In this document: positions 24,972 to 37,091 of the stretch, one piece after another | Numbering within the stretch: the stretch's first letter is position 1 | Layout of the letters: every line of letters starts with the position of its first letter | NCBI RefSeq assembly: GCF_003597395.2 | Contig: NC_133778.1 | Span: 16,326,670-16,390,669 of the forward strand | Source: Chelonoidis abingdonii | Lineage: Eukaryota; Chordata; Testudines; Testudinidae | Reading direction: 5' to 3' | Length of the DNA stretch: 64,000 nt | Notes under the pieces: generated by a model | Told to the model about the DNA's origin: nothing | Seen by the model: only the letters and a program-made list of their open reading frames with translations | Database searches by the model: none | Translations under genes and position numbers: made by a program

Positions 24972-25049
24972 AGATCCTCAGCTGGTATAAATAATCACAC
25001 CACCACTGGCTTGACTGAAGATATGACAATTTATGCCAGCTCAGGATCT
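24972..25049. repeat. Palindromic short element, diverged copy
   Basis: AGATCCTCAGCTGGTATAAAT is mirrored by GACAATTTATGCCAGCTCAGGATCT. It is the same family as the perfect hairpin at 37092-37169. Confidence 0.6.
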
Positions 25050-26056
25050 GCCTTCTCTTTTATTGCTTGGAGTTAAAATTTATTCCAGGCTTAAGTTTAG
25101 GGCAAACAACTCATCATCTCCTATTAGGTTGTTAATTTATTGGCCAACATGTCTCAAAGTAAGCTTGAATGTCCCTGATTGTAAATGGGCTTTCAGAGTT
25201 GTGAGTACCCGGTCACTATACATTGATATAGTCTGCTATTGCTTACTCAGCTCTGGGGTAGAAAGTTTATTTCTCTTAATCCTGAAATAAAATAAAATAA
25301 AAAAAAATAAATCCAAAATGAAAACATAACATCCTTGTAGATGTAAAATTGTCTGTAATAATTATGCTTATTTGTATTATGACCCAGAACAACCTTTTAA
25401 AACGTCAGGGCTGTAAATCTCATGAATTACCTGGGAAAATTTCATTGATTCAGAAATTGAATTAAATGGTTAATTTGTGTCCAATTCTGCCACCCTTACG
25501 TTGAGTTGCACCTTACTCCATAAGTAGTCTTATTAGGACTTCACCCAGAGTCATTACTCACCGTGAGTTGGATTGTCCTTTGTAAGGGTTTTCTCTCTTT
25601 CTACTTAGATAAAAAGTTATGTCTTATGTTTAAGGTTAAGTTTAATGCTACCCAGTGAATAAGGCCCTGATCTTGCCAGCACTTCTTTTATTGCTTGGAG
25701 GGTCAAAAGAAACTAGGTATGATGATTTTACTACTGTGAGTCGTCTCCTTGCATTCAGTAGGTCAAGTCACTCACTTGTTAGATGACTTTGTATTTTGGT
25801 GAAATATGTTTTTGTATCTATATTTTACAACTGTTAGGCACCACGTTCAGAACCACTCTCATCTCCCTTCCTACTCCCTTCTGCTTCTTGATCTGCATCC
25901 CTGATCACTCTTCTTTCCGAGACCAAATACCACTTACCTTTCTACCTCCCATTGCCAGTCTTCCCACACACTCCTTCCCCTAGTGCAGAGCCACTCCTCA
26001 GGCCATGCACCCAATCCATCTGTCCCTACTTCCCAGAAAATACCCTCCCCCGACAG

Positions 26057-26205
26057 AATAATAATAATAAATAATAATTAATTAATTAACCCCTAGCTCG
26101 GACATAGCACCTTTCAGCCAAAGAGCTTTAAGAGCTTCACAGAGGAGGTCTTTACCATACTTCCCAGTTTGCAGCTGGGGAAACTACCATCCTAGCACCT
26201 CCCCT
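26057..26205 (-). repeat. AT-rich simple repeat joined to a SINE-like tail
   Basis: AATAATAATAAATAATAATTAATTAATTAA (26057-26089) precedes GACATAGCACCTTTCAGCC, AGAGCTTCACAGAGGAGG and CAGTTTGCAGCTGGGGAAACT. This is the reverse strand of a MIR/CORE-SINE-like element with its A/T-rich tail. Confidence 0.55.
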
Positions 26206-27317
26206 CTCTTTAAATCTTCCCTATCTCCATGCTTGCAATACTGCCAGCCCCAAGGGTTCAAACGTCATCAGGTTGCCTTTAACAATTATGAGATTATATT
26301 TTATGCATCGTAAAGGTTGTGTGCTTTTTCTTTGTCTTCTGGTTTTTGAGTGCAGTGGCTCTACGCCTGATGACACCAGCCGAGGGACTGGCTCGACGGT
26401 TTTAATTTTTGTAAATACATTTTCAAGGCCGCTTTTCGGATTTCCTGAGCATTCAGTCTGACTCCCAAATTTGTCCCATTACTCTCATCCTCAGCTTTAG
26501 ACCTGGAGAATCCAGCTCCGGCTGACACTTACCCCTTAATGCTTCCCGTTGAGTGCAAATCTGGAAATATATATAGATGAATGGGACATAAAACACCCTG
26601 GAAACCCAACGGCATTAAATGTAGACGTAACTAAGGGGAAGTTAAAGACAGACTTGCTGCCTTAACCAAGAGTAACAAAAGAAATAGCCCTCAGAGCTGC
26701 AGAATTTCTTTACATTACCCACTTTGCTTGAGCCTGTTGTTATATGTTAATAAATACTATTAATTCAGTAGATCAACACACCTGTCATTCAGAAACTTCA
26801 GCGTGTTAAAGCAAAGTGCTTTCCCTGCTACTGAGCCCACTTCCATAGGAGACTCTGAGGTGAACATTGTTTTGTAGCTGACTATGCCCAGGCACGCAGC
26901 AGGCATGATTCCCCACAGCTTTGCACCTTGCATGGTAGTTTGCATCTGTGCAGAGTGGCTGTACACCATTGCCAGCTGGGAACAGCGGGGCATTGCAATC
27001 AGGCCCAGTGGTGTAAATCACTTGCTGTAGTGTAAATTAGAAGTAATTCTAGTGAAGTCTTATGGATTGCTCCTGGTTCAAGCAAGATCAGAATCAGCCC
27101 TAATGTGTGTCTCCTTATTTGGCTCCAATACTAATTTTAAACTATAATATATTGTGTGCTCCATACATTTGAGCCTGATGCAGCACCACTTGTACAGGTG
27201 AGAAAATCATACTCACATGGATCCCAGTTCTGCCATTCTAATGTTGAGTAGGACCTTGCCATACCAGTACTCCTATAGAAATCAAAGGGAGCACTCGTGT
27301 TACAGCCACTGTTTTTC

Positions 27318-27432
27318 TTTCATCTTATAATTCGATTGTACACTCTTCGGGGTAGAGATTGTGTTCTGTGTTTGCATGGCACTTCGCACAATTGGGGTAG
27401 ATCCCCTAGGTGCTACCACAACAGCATATACC
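27318..27432 (+). repeat. CORE-SINE-like 3' tail
   Basis: Contains TTGTACACTCTTCGGGGTAG, GTTTGCATGGCACTTCGCAC and AGGTGCTACCACAACAGCAT, the conserved tail blocks of this SINE group. Confidence 0.6.
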
Positions 27433-27651
27433 AATGTAGGAGGTGCAGAATGAGGCTCTGTTTAATTTGGTTTATTCACATGTTTCATGGGTTTTGGAAC
27501 TGGCCAGCATGCATCTGTGCTTCGGGTTTGCTGTCAGAGTAAACTGTTCAGTGAATACACATGACTGGACACACATTGCTAGCTCTTTCCTTCACTTTCT
27601 GCAACTATCAAACTGGGATAATAATTGCCTACTTCACATGGGACAGTCTAA

Positions 27652-27957
27652 GGGTATGGCTACACTCACACTTTACAGCGCTGCAACTTTCGCGCTCAGG
27701 GGTGTGAAAAACACCCCCCTGAGCGCTGCAAGATACAGCGCTGTAAAGCGTCAGTGTAATCAGGGCGGCAGCACTGGCAGCGCGGCTCCCAGCGCTGCAC
27801 ACTACACCTGTAAAGGATGTGGTTTATGTGCAGCGCTGGGAGAGCTCTCTCCCAGCGCTGCCGCTCCGACCACACTCACACTTCAAAGCGCTGCCGCGGC
27901 AGCGCTTCCGCAGCGCTGCCACAGCAGCGCTTTGAAATTCCAAGTGTAGCCATACCC
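27652..27957. mobile_element. AGCGCT-rich Harbinger-like MITE
   Basis: The inverted ends are GGGTATGGCTACACTCACAC and AGTGTAGCCATACCC, with an exact TAA duplication (27649-27651 and 27958-27960). The interior is unusually CpG-rich, with about ten AGCGCT or near-AGCGCT palindromes and nested fold-backs. The 168-codon open frame through it is incidental. Confidence 0.85.
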
Positions 27958-28159
27958 TAAGGATTAAGCAGTTGTTTGTACTGTTCTTGAGCCTCAGAGT
28001 GCATTCAACCCAGAATATTATCTATAAGCAGGAAGCATTAACACACTCAGAGCAGCCCTCATTGGATGATTGTGTGTATACCAATGAGGGTCATAATTAT
28101 AATTTGTTGCACTGCAATCTGTATTTAGTGCGAGAAATTCCAGAATATGATATCTGGGC

Positions 28160-28448
28160 CAGGGGCAGCTCCAGGCACCAGCACGCCAAGCGCTTGCCTG
28201 GAGCGGCAAGCCACTGGGGGCGCTCTGCCGGTCGCTGCGAGGGCAGCAGGCAGGCTGCCTTTGGCGGCTTGCCTGCAGAGGGTCCGCTGATTCCGCGGCT
28301 TCGGCGGACCTCCCACAGGCGCAAGCTGCCTTTGGCGGCTTGCCTGCGGAAGGTCTGAAGCCGTGAGACCAGCGGACCCTCCGCAGGCAAGCCGCCGAAG
28401 ACAGCCTGCCTGCCGTGCTTGGAGCGGAAAAGCCTAGAGCCGCCCCTG
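28160..28448. mobile_element. GC-rich hAT-type MITE
   Basis: The TIRs are CAGGGGCAGCTCCAGGCA and the complement of CAGGGGCGGCTCTAGGC. An exact 8-bp duplication, ATCTGGGC, is at 28152-28159 and 28449-28456. The interior has repeated GGCGGCTTGCCTGC modules in both orientations, forming strong fold-backs. A relative is at 35631-35882. Confidence 0.88.
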
Positions 28449-29354
28449 ATCTGGGCATAGGCTTAATAACCTAGAATGGGTGCATAGGTCCAGATATAGT
28501 GTTCTATTCCTTACATGCTGTATTCTATATAGCAGATGCATATTTTTTAAAGCAGGCCTGAAGTACCGTATTTGGACATGACATTTTCAAACAATACATA
28601 AAAATTTTCTCCTGTCCATGCCAAGCTGCCTGGTTAAGAGAGTAAGAGTGCTGCAAAAAGCAAAGGGAGGAGGGCACTATTCTGCCAAGCGCCTCATGCA
28701 AGGGAAAACCTTTGCCTATATTAGCGCCAAGTCTCTTCCATTCATTTACTGTATTAGAGCCCGTTTTCCTCTCCAGCATGGGTTCCCAGGCAACTGTAAC
28801 AATGTTGCTGCACATGTGCATCAGGCATTAATTGCCTTTGGGGGCTTTTTGTTTTGAAAGTGAATGCAAACTAGTATGTTTCCTTTTCTTTCGGTTCTGT
28901 TAACCTCTCTGAGAGTTTTGTGAGGTGCCCATGTGTTACCCGCAACTGAGTGGTTCAGACATCTTGTCCACGCACACACCCAGAACAAGATCACAAATTG
29001 GTTGTCTTCTCTAGCCAAGGCTCGTTTAAGCTGCAGTGTTTAGCTATGTGGGTTTTTCCATAGTTGAGCTACAGCTGTATAGCTGAGTATGCGAGATGCA
29101 AAATACACATAGGGCACTGTTTAGAAAATACAATGAATTGTCCATGTTCTCTTGCTTTCACTCCCTATCTCTGTGTGAATTTCACCTACAGAGTTCTGGA
29201 AGTTCCTAACTCACACATGGAGTCCCATTGATTTCAAGCAATTACTCATCTGAGTAAGGGGTTTCAAGATCTGGCACAGAGTAGATTGTTCTTTGTATGA
29301 CAAAATAAAAGTCAGCGGCTAGAATTACATCAGAGAAAGGATGGTCTTGTCGCT

Positions 29355-29576
29355 CGGCACTGGAGTAATGATACTCAGGAGATCTGAGTTCATTTCCATC
29401 TCTGCCACAGGCTTCCTATGTCACCTTGAGCAACTCTCTTCATCTCCCTGATGCATCTGTAAAATGGGGATAATAACACTGCCTTTCACCCACCCTTTGT
29501 CTGGCTTGTCTACTTAAATTATAAGCTCTTTGGGGCAAGGACTGTCTCTGATTGTATGTTTGCACAGTACCTAGCA
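29355..29576 (+). repeat. MIR/CORE-SINE-like element, cut by a hAT insertion
   Basis: Plus-strand SINE: GGCACTGGAGTAATGATACTC, TCTGTAAAATGGGGATAATA, TAAGCTCTTTGGGGCAAGG and TTGCACAGTACCTAGCAC. The tail stops where the hAT at 29577 begins, so the SINE is older. Confidence 0.7.
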
Positions 29577-30034
29577 CAGCGGTTCTCAGACTCTCTTTTG
29601 CCAGATCCCCTTTTGAAAATATTTCAGGCTGTGATGATTCCACCCCCCTCCCCCCAAAAAAGTGATAGCAAATTACTCTACATACTCAAAGGAGCACTAA
29701 ATGAAGTATGTAATCATTATTCCTGCAGTCAAAGGCAGTGAAGTAGGGTGACCGTATTTCAAGTTTCCAACTGAAGGACACTGCTGGAGGGCAGAGTACA
29801 GTAATACCAGACCATGCCACCCTTACTTCTGCGCTGCTGCTGGTGGCGGCACTGCCTTCAGCGCTGGGTGCCTGGCCAGCAGCTGTCATTCTCCAGTCGC
29901 CCAGCTCTGACCGCAGCACCTCCACCAGCAGCAGTGAAGAAGTAAGAGTGGCAATACCATACCATCTTGTGACACTCCCCACAATTGTCTTGAGACCCCT
30001 TTGGGGTTCAGGGCCCTTAGTTTGAGAAACTCTG
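29577..30034. mobile_element. hAT-type element with fold-back core
   Basis: The TIRs are CAGCGGTTCTCAGACTCT and the complement of AGTTTGAGAAACTCTG. Flanking octamers ACCTAGCA and ATCTAGAC match at 5 of 8. The interior has CCACCCTTACTTCTGCGCTGC mirrored by GAAGAAGTAAGAGTGG, a core also found in the transposon at 50791-52261. Confidence 0.7.
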
Positions 30035-30161
30035 ATCTAGACACTTCTGCAATCCAAGAATAAATAGTAATAAAAACTAATGCCTGTGCAGGATCTAGGA
30101 TTATTTTAACCAGAGCTGTACTGAACAATACATGTGATCTCGGTGAAAGAAAATTGAAAAC

Positions 30162-31158
30162 TGTCATGGTATAATTCCCTACTCTGAACTTTAGCGTCCA
30201 AAAGATGGGGTACCAGCGTGAATTCCTCTAAGCTCAATTACCACCTTAGTACTTGTAGCGCTGCCACCAACCAGGAATTCCAGTCCTGTACACTTCTGTC
30301 CGCCCCCAAAACCTTGCCCGGGGGACCCCAAGACCCAGACCCTCTGGATCTTACCACAAGAAAGTAAACCCTTCCCCCTGTTGCCTCTCCCAGGCTTCCT
30401 CCCTGTTTACCTGGAAGACACTGTGATTCAAACTCCTTGAATCTTAAAAAGAGAGGAAAATGCACCTTCCTCCCTCCTTTTCTCTCCCCTCTCAGACTCT
30501 CCCGAGAGACAGTATCCTAACACAGGAGAAAAAGCTCTCTCTCCCCCTTCCCTCCTTTCTCCCACCAATTCCGTGTGAATCCAGACCCCGTCCCCTGGGG
30601 TCTCACACCAGAAAAAAAAAAACGATCAGGTTCTTAAACAATAACTTTTAATTAAAGAGAGAAAAAACAGTAAAAATTATCTTGTAATTAAGATGGATTA
30701 GGTACAGGGTCTTTCAGCTATGACACTGAAATACCTCCCAGCCTAAGTATACAAGTACAAATTAAAATCCTTTCAGCAAAAACAATTTTGACTCCTCAGC
30801 CAAATACACAATTGAACTTCTTCCAGCCAAATACACATTTGTAAATAAGAAAAAAACATAAGCCTAACTCGCCTTATCTACCTAGTACTCACTATTTTGA
30901 GCTGATAAGAGCCTGTATTGGAGAGATTGGAGAGAAACCTGGTTGCACGTCTGGTCACTCTCAGCACCCAGAGAGAACAACAACCAAAACTAACAGCACA
31001 CACAGAAACTTCCTTCCCTCAAGATTTGAAAGTATCCTGTCCCCGATTGGTCCCCTGGTCAGGTGACAGCCAGGCTTACTGAACTCATTAACCCTTTACA
31101 GTCAGAAGAGATATAAAGTACTTCTGTTCTATTAACTCCTACTTATCTGCTTATGACA
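30162..31158 (-). mobile_element. Solo LTR (minus strand)
   Basis: Read on the minus strand it starts TGTCATAAGCAGATAAG and ends CCATGACA. It is flanked by an exact 5-bp target duplication, AAAAC (30157-30161 and 31159-31163). The length is 997 bp. It has a CCAAT box within ACCTGACCAGGGGACCAAT and no internal retroviral or gag-pol region, so it is a solo LTR. The same family is present on the + strand at 50827-51725. ERV or Ty3-type origin cannot be settled from the LTR alone. Confidence 0.88.
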
Positions 31159-31749
31159 AAAACAATTCCTTATGATTACATTTTCATGTTCTTTATGCTG
31201 AATGAACATGGATCCCATGGAAAAAATAAGATGTGATCATGTGGTTTAAGACTGTATCATAATGTGTACACACAAGGGGAGCTGAATGAAGGGTGCTCAG
31301 GCAACCATACTTCTGATATTTCCTGACTTTTGAGTGCTTGGCTTTGCAATCTTATTGTTCTTTTAATGTGGCATTGGGGGCAATATGTAATATAAAGAAT
31401 AATAGTATCAATATAGTGCATAACAATTGTCTGGTTTTGGTTTGGGGATTTTGCTCCTTCTCTGTTATACTTTGTAATGGAACAAAGATTATTTAGAGAA
31501 CAGGCTAATTCTCTGTGGTCCTATACATCGATGCAAACCAGCAACCCAGAAGAAAATATGCCTAAATCATAAAATACCCTGAAGTTTCCACAGACACTGA
31601 ATTGGCCATAAAAGAGCATGAAAGGAGATAAAATACCAGAAAGAGAGAAAGCTATTTTAGATGCCCTCTTAAAAGGTTGAGAGTCAGTATGAAAACAACA
31701 TGCTACATTCACAAGCTCTTCAAAAGATATTTGAAGACTAGGAAGGTAT

Positions 31750-32115
31750 CATTATTAATGTGGATCACTGCGACATCATTCATAACAAAGGAAACATGAA
31801 AGGCCTGAATAACTACAGACTCATCAGCTTATTGTCAATAGTATACAGAACTCTCACAAAAGATGCAGGGACTTACGGCCTTCAACCATGAAAGAAGTCA
31901 GGATTCAGAAATAGTATCTCAAATATGGTTCACCTATGACAATGAGTAAGGTTAAGGAACAGACACCCAAGTGCAGCAAACTGTTGCAGATGGTCTTTTG
32001 TGGACTGCAAAACATACTTTGTCTCTATGGAAATAGGAGCACTTTAGGAGCACTGGAAGACAAAAACAGCAGAACAGGCATATGTGAGAATCTTGAAATA
32101 TGCATCTAGAAACAG
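31750..32115 (+). pseudogene. Non-LTR retrotransposon reverse-transcriptase relic, part 1
   Basis: From 31772 the frame reads NKGNMKGLNNYRLISLLSIV, matching the NYRPISLLS motif of non-LTR reverse transcriptases, probably RTE-like. Further on, FVDCKTYF..ME aligns with the FVDYEKAFDSVE catalytic motif. The key Asp is lost and stops and frameshifts occur. The copy is dead and old. A probable continuation lies after the MITE, from about 32570. Confidence 0.55.
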
Positions 32116-32149
32116 CAGCAACGTTCAGATTTGAAAAGTTGAGAGGCTA

Positions 32150-32320
32150 TGGGCACGTCTACATTTGAGTTGGGAGGTGTGATTCCCAGCTTGTGTAGAC
32201 ATACCTGCACTAGATCTGCTCAAGCTTTGTGCCTAAAAATAGCAGTGTGTCCACAGCGGCATGGGCTAGCCACCCATGTACATAACCAGGGGGTCAAGTG
32301 GGGTTGTACTCAGGTGGGGT
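32150..32320. mobile_element. Partial MITE inserted near the LINE relic
   Basis: Starts GGGCACGTCTACATTTGAG, then GATTCCCAGCTTGTGTAGAC and AAAATAGCAGTGTGTCCACA. In the family as I know it, these blocks recur inverted in a second half. Here only about one half is recognisable, so it is truncated. Confidence 0.6.
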
Positions 32321-32569
32321 CACCGGGAGTTAGGTGCTTAACTGCCATTTGTGCCTTTGAAAATCTCCCCCAAAGACACCATAGGCCAAATTTTCAGAAG
32401 TGCTCAGTCCCATCTGGGCACCTGAGCAACTGAAGAGATTTTCAAAAGAGCTTCCGTGACATGTTGGGAGTTGAACATGCATGAAAATCTGACCCCAGTT
32501 GTGGGTATGGGGCAAGTCTAGCTTTATGTCAACAAAAGTCACTTCCAGCCTGCCGAAGACTTTTGGAAA

Positions 32570-32830
32570 CCTGGACTGGGAAGAATAGGAACACCAAGGA
32601 AATTGGAGAGTAATTGAACAATCTTAGATTGATGGATGGCATTCTCTTTTTGACTAAGAACCTTGCCACAAGGTTTACCAAGCTATTTTTGATGTTCATT
32701 GTGTAGATTCTGCTGATTCAAATTGTAGGCATGGTCAGCAAAATGAGGCGATTTTGACTAGTCCACTCTGATGCCCACCACCAAATGACAGTGATTGCAT
32801 TTACTGACAGCCTTGGCATGGAGTCGAAAT
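32570..32830 (+). pseudogene. Non-LTR reverse-transcriptase relic, part 2
   Basis: The frame contains LNNLRLMDGILFLTKN, which corresponds to the LxNLRFADDIVLF motif around the second catalytic Asp pair of non-LTR reverse transcriptases, here eroded from ADD to MDG. It follows part 1 in order and strand, about 450 bp downstream. Confidence 0.5.
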
Positions 32831-34294
32831 TCAGGCACCCATCTGTCACAAGGTGAAAAGAGATCAAAACATGACCACTGCTGGTACTAACTTGACTGAC
32901 AGAATGGCATCAGTGCCAATACATAAAAATCACGTGACAGTGTCGAGGTGAAAATGATACCTGTTAAAAAAAAAATCTGTACATATTATGATGTTGAGGT
33001 AAGGTAAAATGTTACAGCACGTCACAGCCAATGAAAATTCAGTAACAAAAACGATGCTAAAATTACCTTATGACTGTAAACTCCACCAATGTTACAAACA
33101 TCACATTAAGAACCAAAGGAGCCATGTTACCTTTAATGGAATTATTTTGTGTCTCTGGCCCTTGCAACAAATGCTATCAGAACATTTCACCGCACCAAAT
33201 AAGGTTATGTAATGGTGGGAGAATACGTAGTCCCCCTCCATGGATTTCTGGGTAAGGAAGGATAGATGTTTTGTGTACCACTTGTAATAGTGTAGTGCCA
33301 TCATTGGTAAGTAATAGCCAAGCATTTAAAGCATTGGCCAGCATCTTTGCAAATCCCTGATACGGGCCCAGATTCTTGCAATCAGACTTGTGCGGGTGAA
33401 CCTAACACCTGCATGGAGCTGCCTTGAAGTCAGTGGGCTCTGTCCACCTGTGTGGATCTGATTTCAAGATCCAGGCGTCTGTGCACTATAGTGCTTGGAC
33501 ATAGTGAGACTGAGCTAACAGCCCTGTAATGACTTCCTTGCATTTTGTTGGGTCACATGATCACCTTAGCAGTTCTTTCAGGACTAAATTGTGGGAATTT
33601 TGTTCCAGGGAGCATCTTTTCATCTAAAGATGCAAAGGGCAGCACGTTATTCCTGAAACCATTTTCATATTTGCCCGGAAAGAACTGAGGAAAATCAGGA
33701 CACGGCTGATGTATTGGTATTTACTGCCCCGCGGGAGACCCGAATTTGATTTCTGGTGCTGTTCTCTTGCTCCCATGGGAAATACTGCAGAAGCAGGCAG
33801 TGCATGCTACTCCTGGGGAAGAGGGAGTGTTTTGTGTTTCTTGGCAGTCAGCGTCCATCTCAGTGGGTTGCATAAAGAGCAGTATAGTTTGCGAAGTTTC
33901 ATGCACTCTTCTGTGAGAAGGAGGGGTAGCCGTGATGCGGTTCTCCAAGGCTGTATGAAGGGACTGCTCCAATATGAAGATCCCTTAAGATGAGAGGGGC
34001 AGGGATAGAGCTATAAACGTTGAGCCCAAATTCCCAAGGAATATAAAATAACTGGCTGACCACGAGCAGAAAAATTGACCCCCAGTGAGAGAGACTTTCT
34101 CACACATACTCACTGAGTCTCTGACTCTCATGCATGTACCCAGAATTGATTCCACAGAAGTCAGATTTTGTTCTTCTATTCTGTCTTCAAAGCAAAACGT
34201 CTCTTTTGTGGTTTACTTTCAGTGGATCCCAACAATGCCTGTTGTATTTGTCCAAGGCACTACAAAAGGATCTGAGGAGAGGAGCACAAATTTT

Positions 34295-34324
34295 ATACAT
34301 ACATACATACATACATATATATAT
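34295..34324. repeat. (ATAC)n/(AT)n microsatellite
   Basis: About five ATAC units run into an AT tract. Confidence 0.95.
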
Positions 34325-35630
34325 GAGGGTGGTTTGAAAAAGGGATGTTGTTTCAGATGCGGATGAGAAACGCCCTCTCTTCTAACACAGGTGCTGCCCA
34401 TTGCCCTTACAAAATACAGCTGCAGCAGATCCAGATTTCAGCCATATCTGTATGCTGGCGAGCTGGTGGAAGGAGGTGGACGGGGAGAGGGAAGAGGGAA
34501 ATTTTGTTTCATGAATCCACATTTTAGGCAGTGCTGTAGCCAGGATGTGAGCTGTACGCATGGGAGTGTATTTGAAAGTTTAATTGATGGGATGTTACAG
34601 TCAGTAGCTTCTGATATATATAACTTAGGTTTGACTTTTAGAGTTCAGTTCAAGTTCCCGGCTCACTCTTGGTTCACTGTTGAGCTGCTGTCCCCCTCAG
34701 TTACTAGATGGTGTTCAAGTTGTGGGGAACTTGCTTATGCAGGTGGCTGGGCCATTTCACTGGCTGCTGTATTTTCCTGAATTTTAACATTATTTGAAGG
34801 CTCCCACAGCATGGGAATCGTGTATTACAGCTAGAAAGAAACAGTAAATATGACTGCAAAGGTTCCTTCAGCTGTACAGCACCTCAATCATCGATTGCCT
34901 TTAACTGTAAACAATACAACTTAGAAGCTAGTACAGAATCGGCTGTGGACTCAGTGCACAGTGTGTAAAGCAGGGCTGATGTTTCAGAGCATTGCAAATC
35001 TCTCAGGATTCAAGATGCCATGTTTAGTAGTGTGCTCTGGGCCAAATGTAATCAGGAGCACCTGCAAACCCCAAATTACATTAACCAATTATGGGAAATA
35101 ACCCGCAAGCACTTATCCATGATTCCTGGTCTTAGGTCTCTGCCCCATGGACTTAGAGAAGGTGGAAAGATGTTCTAATTGTTAAACACAAATGTGTATC
35201 TGTTGACAAATCCGTGTCCGTATGTTGTCCAAATTTCTGTATGCCAGGAGATGGTCTCACGAAAACATTGTCAAGAGGAATCACTGGGCCGGGAGTTTTA
35301 AGCCCAGCAGCCATTCATGTTTTTGATGTATGCTGGTAAACTAGATTTCAGTATGAAAGAAGCAGGAATGTGACTGAAATATTCACACAAGGGATCTGCT
35401 TTTCTGTCATGGTTGGAAGATCTTTCCTAGTGAGCTGAAGCGTGGTCAGTCAGTTGATATTGGTAACTATTGGTAGGTTACTTTCATTTGTAAATTGCTG
35501 GTACTCTGGGATGCTGAAAATTATCTTTTTTATTCTAAGGTACAGTGGGCCTAATTCTGATCTCTCAGCTGTTTTGCCTTAGGGAACTCACTCGCTTTCG
35601 GTGGAGTAACTCTTTTACATCACTACAGAG

Positions 35631-35882
35631 CAGGGCCAGCTCCAGGATTTTTGCCGTCCCAAGCAGCAAAAAGAAAAAAAAAAGAAAAAAAGCTGCAATC
35701 GCAATCTGCAGCTCTACTGCTGCCGCTTCAGTCTTTGGTGGCAATTCGGCGTCAGGTCCTTCGCTCCAAGAGAGAGTGAGGGACCCGCCGCCGAATTGCT
35801 GCTGAAGACCCAGACATGCCGCCCCTCACCATTGGCCGCCCCAACCAGCTGCTTGCTGGGCTGGTGCCTGGAGCCGGCCCTG
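35631..35882. mobile_element. hAT-type MITE related to the 28160 copy
   Basis: The TIRs are CAGGGCCAGCTCCAGG and GCCTGGAGCCGGCCCTG. Target copies are CTACAGAG (35623-35630) and CTGCAGAG (35883-35890), 7 of 8. The interior has an A-rich AAAGAAAAAAAAAAG tract and GGCAATTCGGCG mirrored by CGCCGAATTGC. Confidence 0.82.
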
Positions 35883-36224
35883 CTGCAGAGCGAACTCAGC
35901 ATCAGCCCCAGTCAGTGTCCCAAGAGTTTCTGTGGCAATGCTAAACTAGGCATATGCATTGGAGGGAAACAGAAGTATCGTCTAGTCTGGCTCCTGCATG
36001 AAGCCGGAGTATCAGTGGGCAGTCATGTTTGCCTGCACCAACTAGAGTTCTTTTGAGTACAATGTTATTATGCCCAGCCTGCTGTTGGGGCAGAAAGCAC
36101 ATGGGCATTTGTGAGAGAAGCTGAGAAATGGGTTTTCAAGGTTGGCATCGTTGGGAGAGCAAATGGAGCAATTGGTGAAGGCCTTTGGGGTACTTAGGGA
36201 TCAAAGAGAAGATCAATAGTCCTG

Positions 36225-36372
36225 GATCTGGATTGTGTCACTGCTGCTCACACTCCCAAATAAGTCCAGTAAGCTCTTCAGGCCAGGGACCATCTTTCTA
36301 GTCTGTGGCTGTGCCATACCTAGCACAGTGGGGCCCTATACTCGGGTTGCCGCAGTCCAAATAATAAATCAG
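36225..36372 (+). repeat. CORE-SINE-like 3' tail
   Basis: Contains GTAAGCTCTTCAGGCCAGGG, GTGCCATACCTAGCACAGTG and GGGGCCCTATACTCGGGTTG, followed by a short AATAATAAAT tail. Confidence 0.7.
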
Positions 36373-36882
36373 AATAACGGGAAATTTCTTTCCACTCTGT
36401 TTTTGGGGGAACTGAGAGTCGTTAGTTAATTTCACAAATGATCCTCATCTGAGCGTGTTGCTGAATTACAAAGCATTTGACAAATGAATTTGTTTATATT
36501 TTGAAATCCGTAATCCTTTTTTTTTTCTCCCCCTCCGTTAATGACCTTTGGATGGCAAGAGCAGGTGCAGTCGGCTCCTCTGTACTCCTTCAGGCATCCA
36601 TTTCAACAGCAGTGCCTGATAAGTTTTGTCACTTCCCCGAGTGCTGGGGAGAATTATCAAGAGGGGGAAGGGAGTGGCACTGAATGAACACAAAATTACA
36701 CTCATCATCAATCATTAGCCTCTAACAACTTCCAGAGAATTGTAAATCACTGACTAACCAGGGAGAATTAGCTTGATAAAATCACCATTAATGTCAGTTT
36801 GGAATGATTTAAAGTTTTAAAGGGCATGGCTGTTTTCTCTCTCTCATTCATTTGTATCTGTGCAGATGTGTACTATACGTGC

Positions 36883-36899
36883 GTGTGTGTGTGTGTGTG
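36883..36899. repeat. (GT)n microsatellite
   Basis: A short GT run followed by further broken TGTG units. Confidence 0.9.
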
Positions 36900-37091
36900 C
36901 ATGTGTGTCTACATGACCCTAGCCAGCAAAAGCACATGCCTAACTTGAAGCATGGGAGAACTCCCATTGAAGTGGATGGGACATCAAGCTGAAGTGCTTT
37001 GTTGGATATGGGTTGTAATTCTCTCTCTCTCAGAGAATGAGGGGGTAGAGCTTGGGGCAGGGCAACACCATCCTTAGCGGGAACCTGGGGC

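Noticed and set aside
27443..27949. 168-codon open frame
   Set aside because: Mostly an AGCGCT-rich MITE with TAA target duplications.
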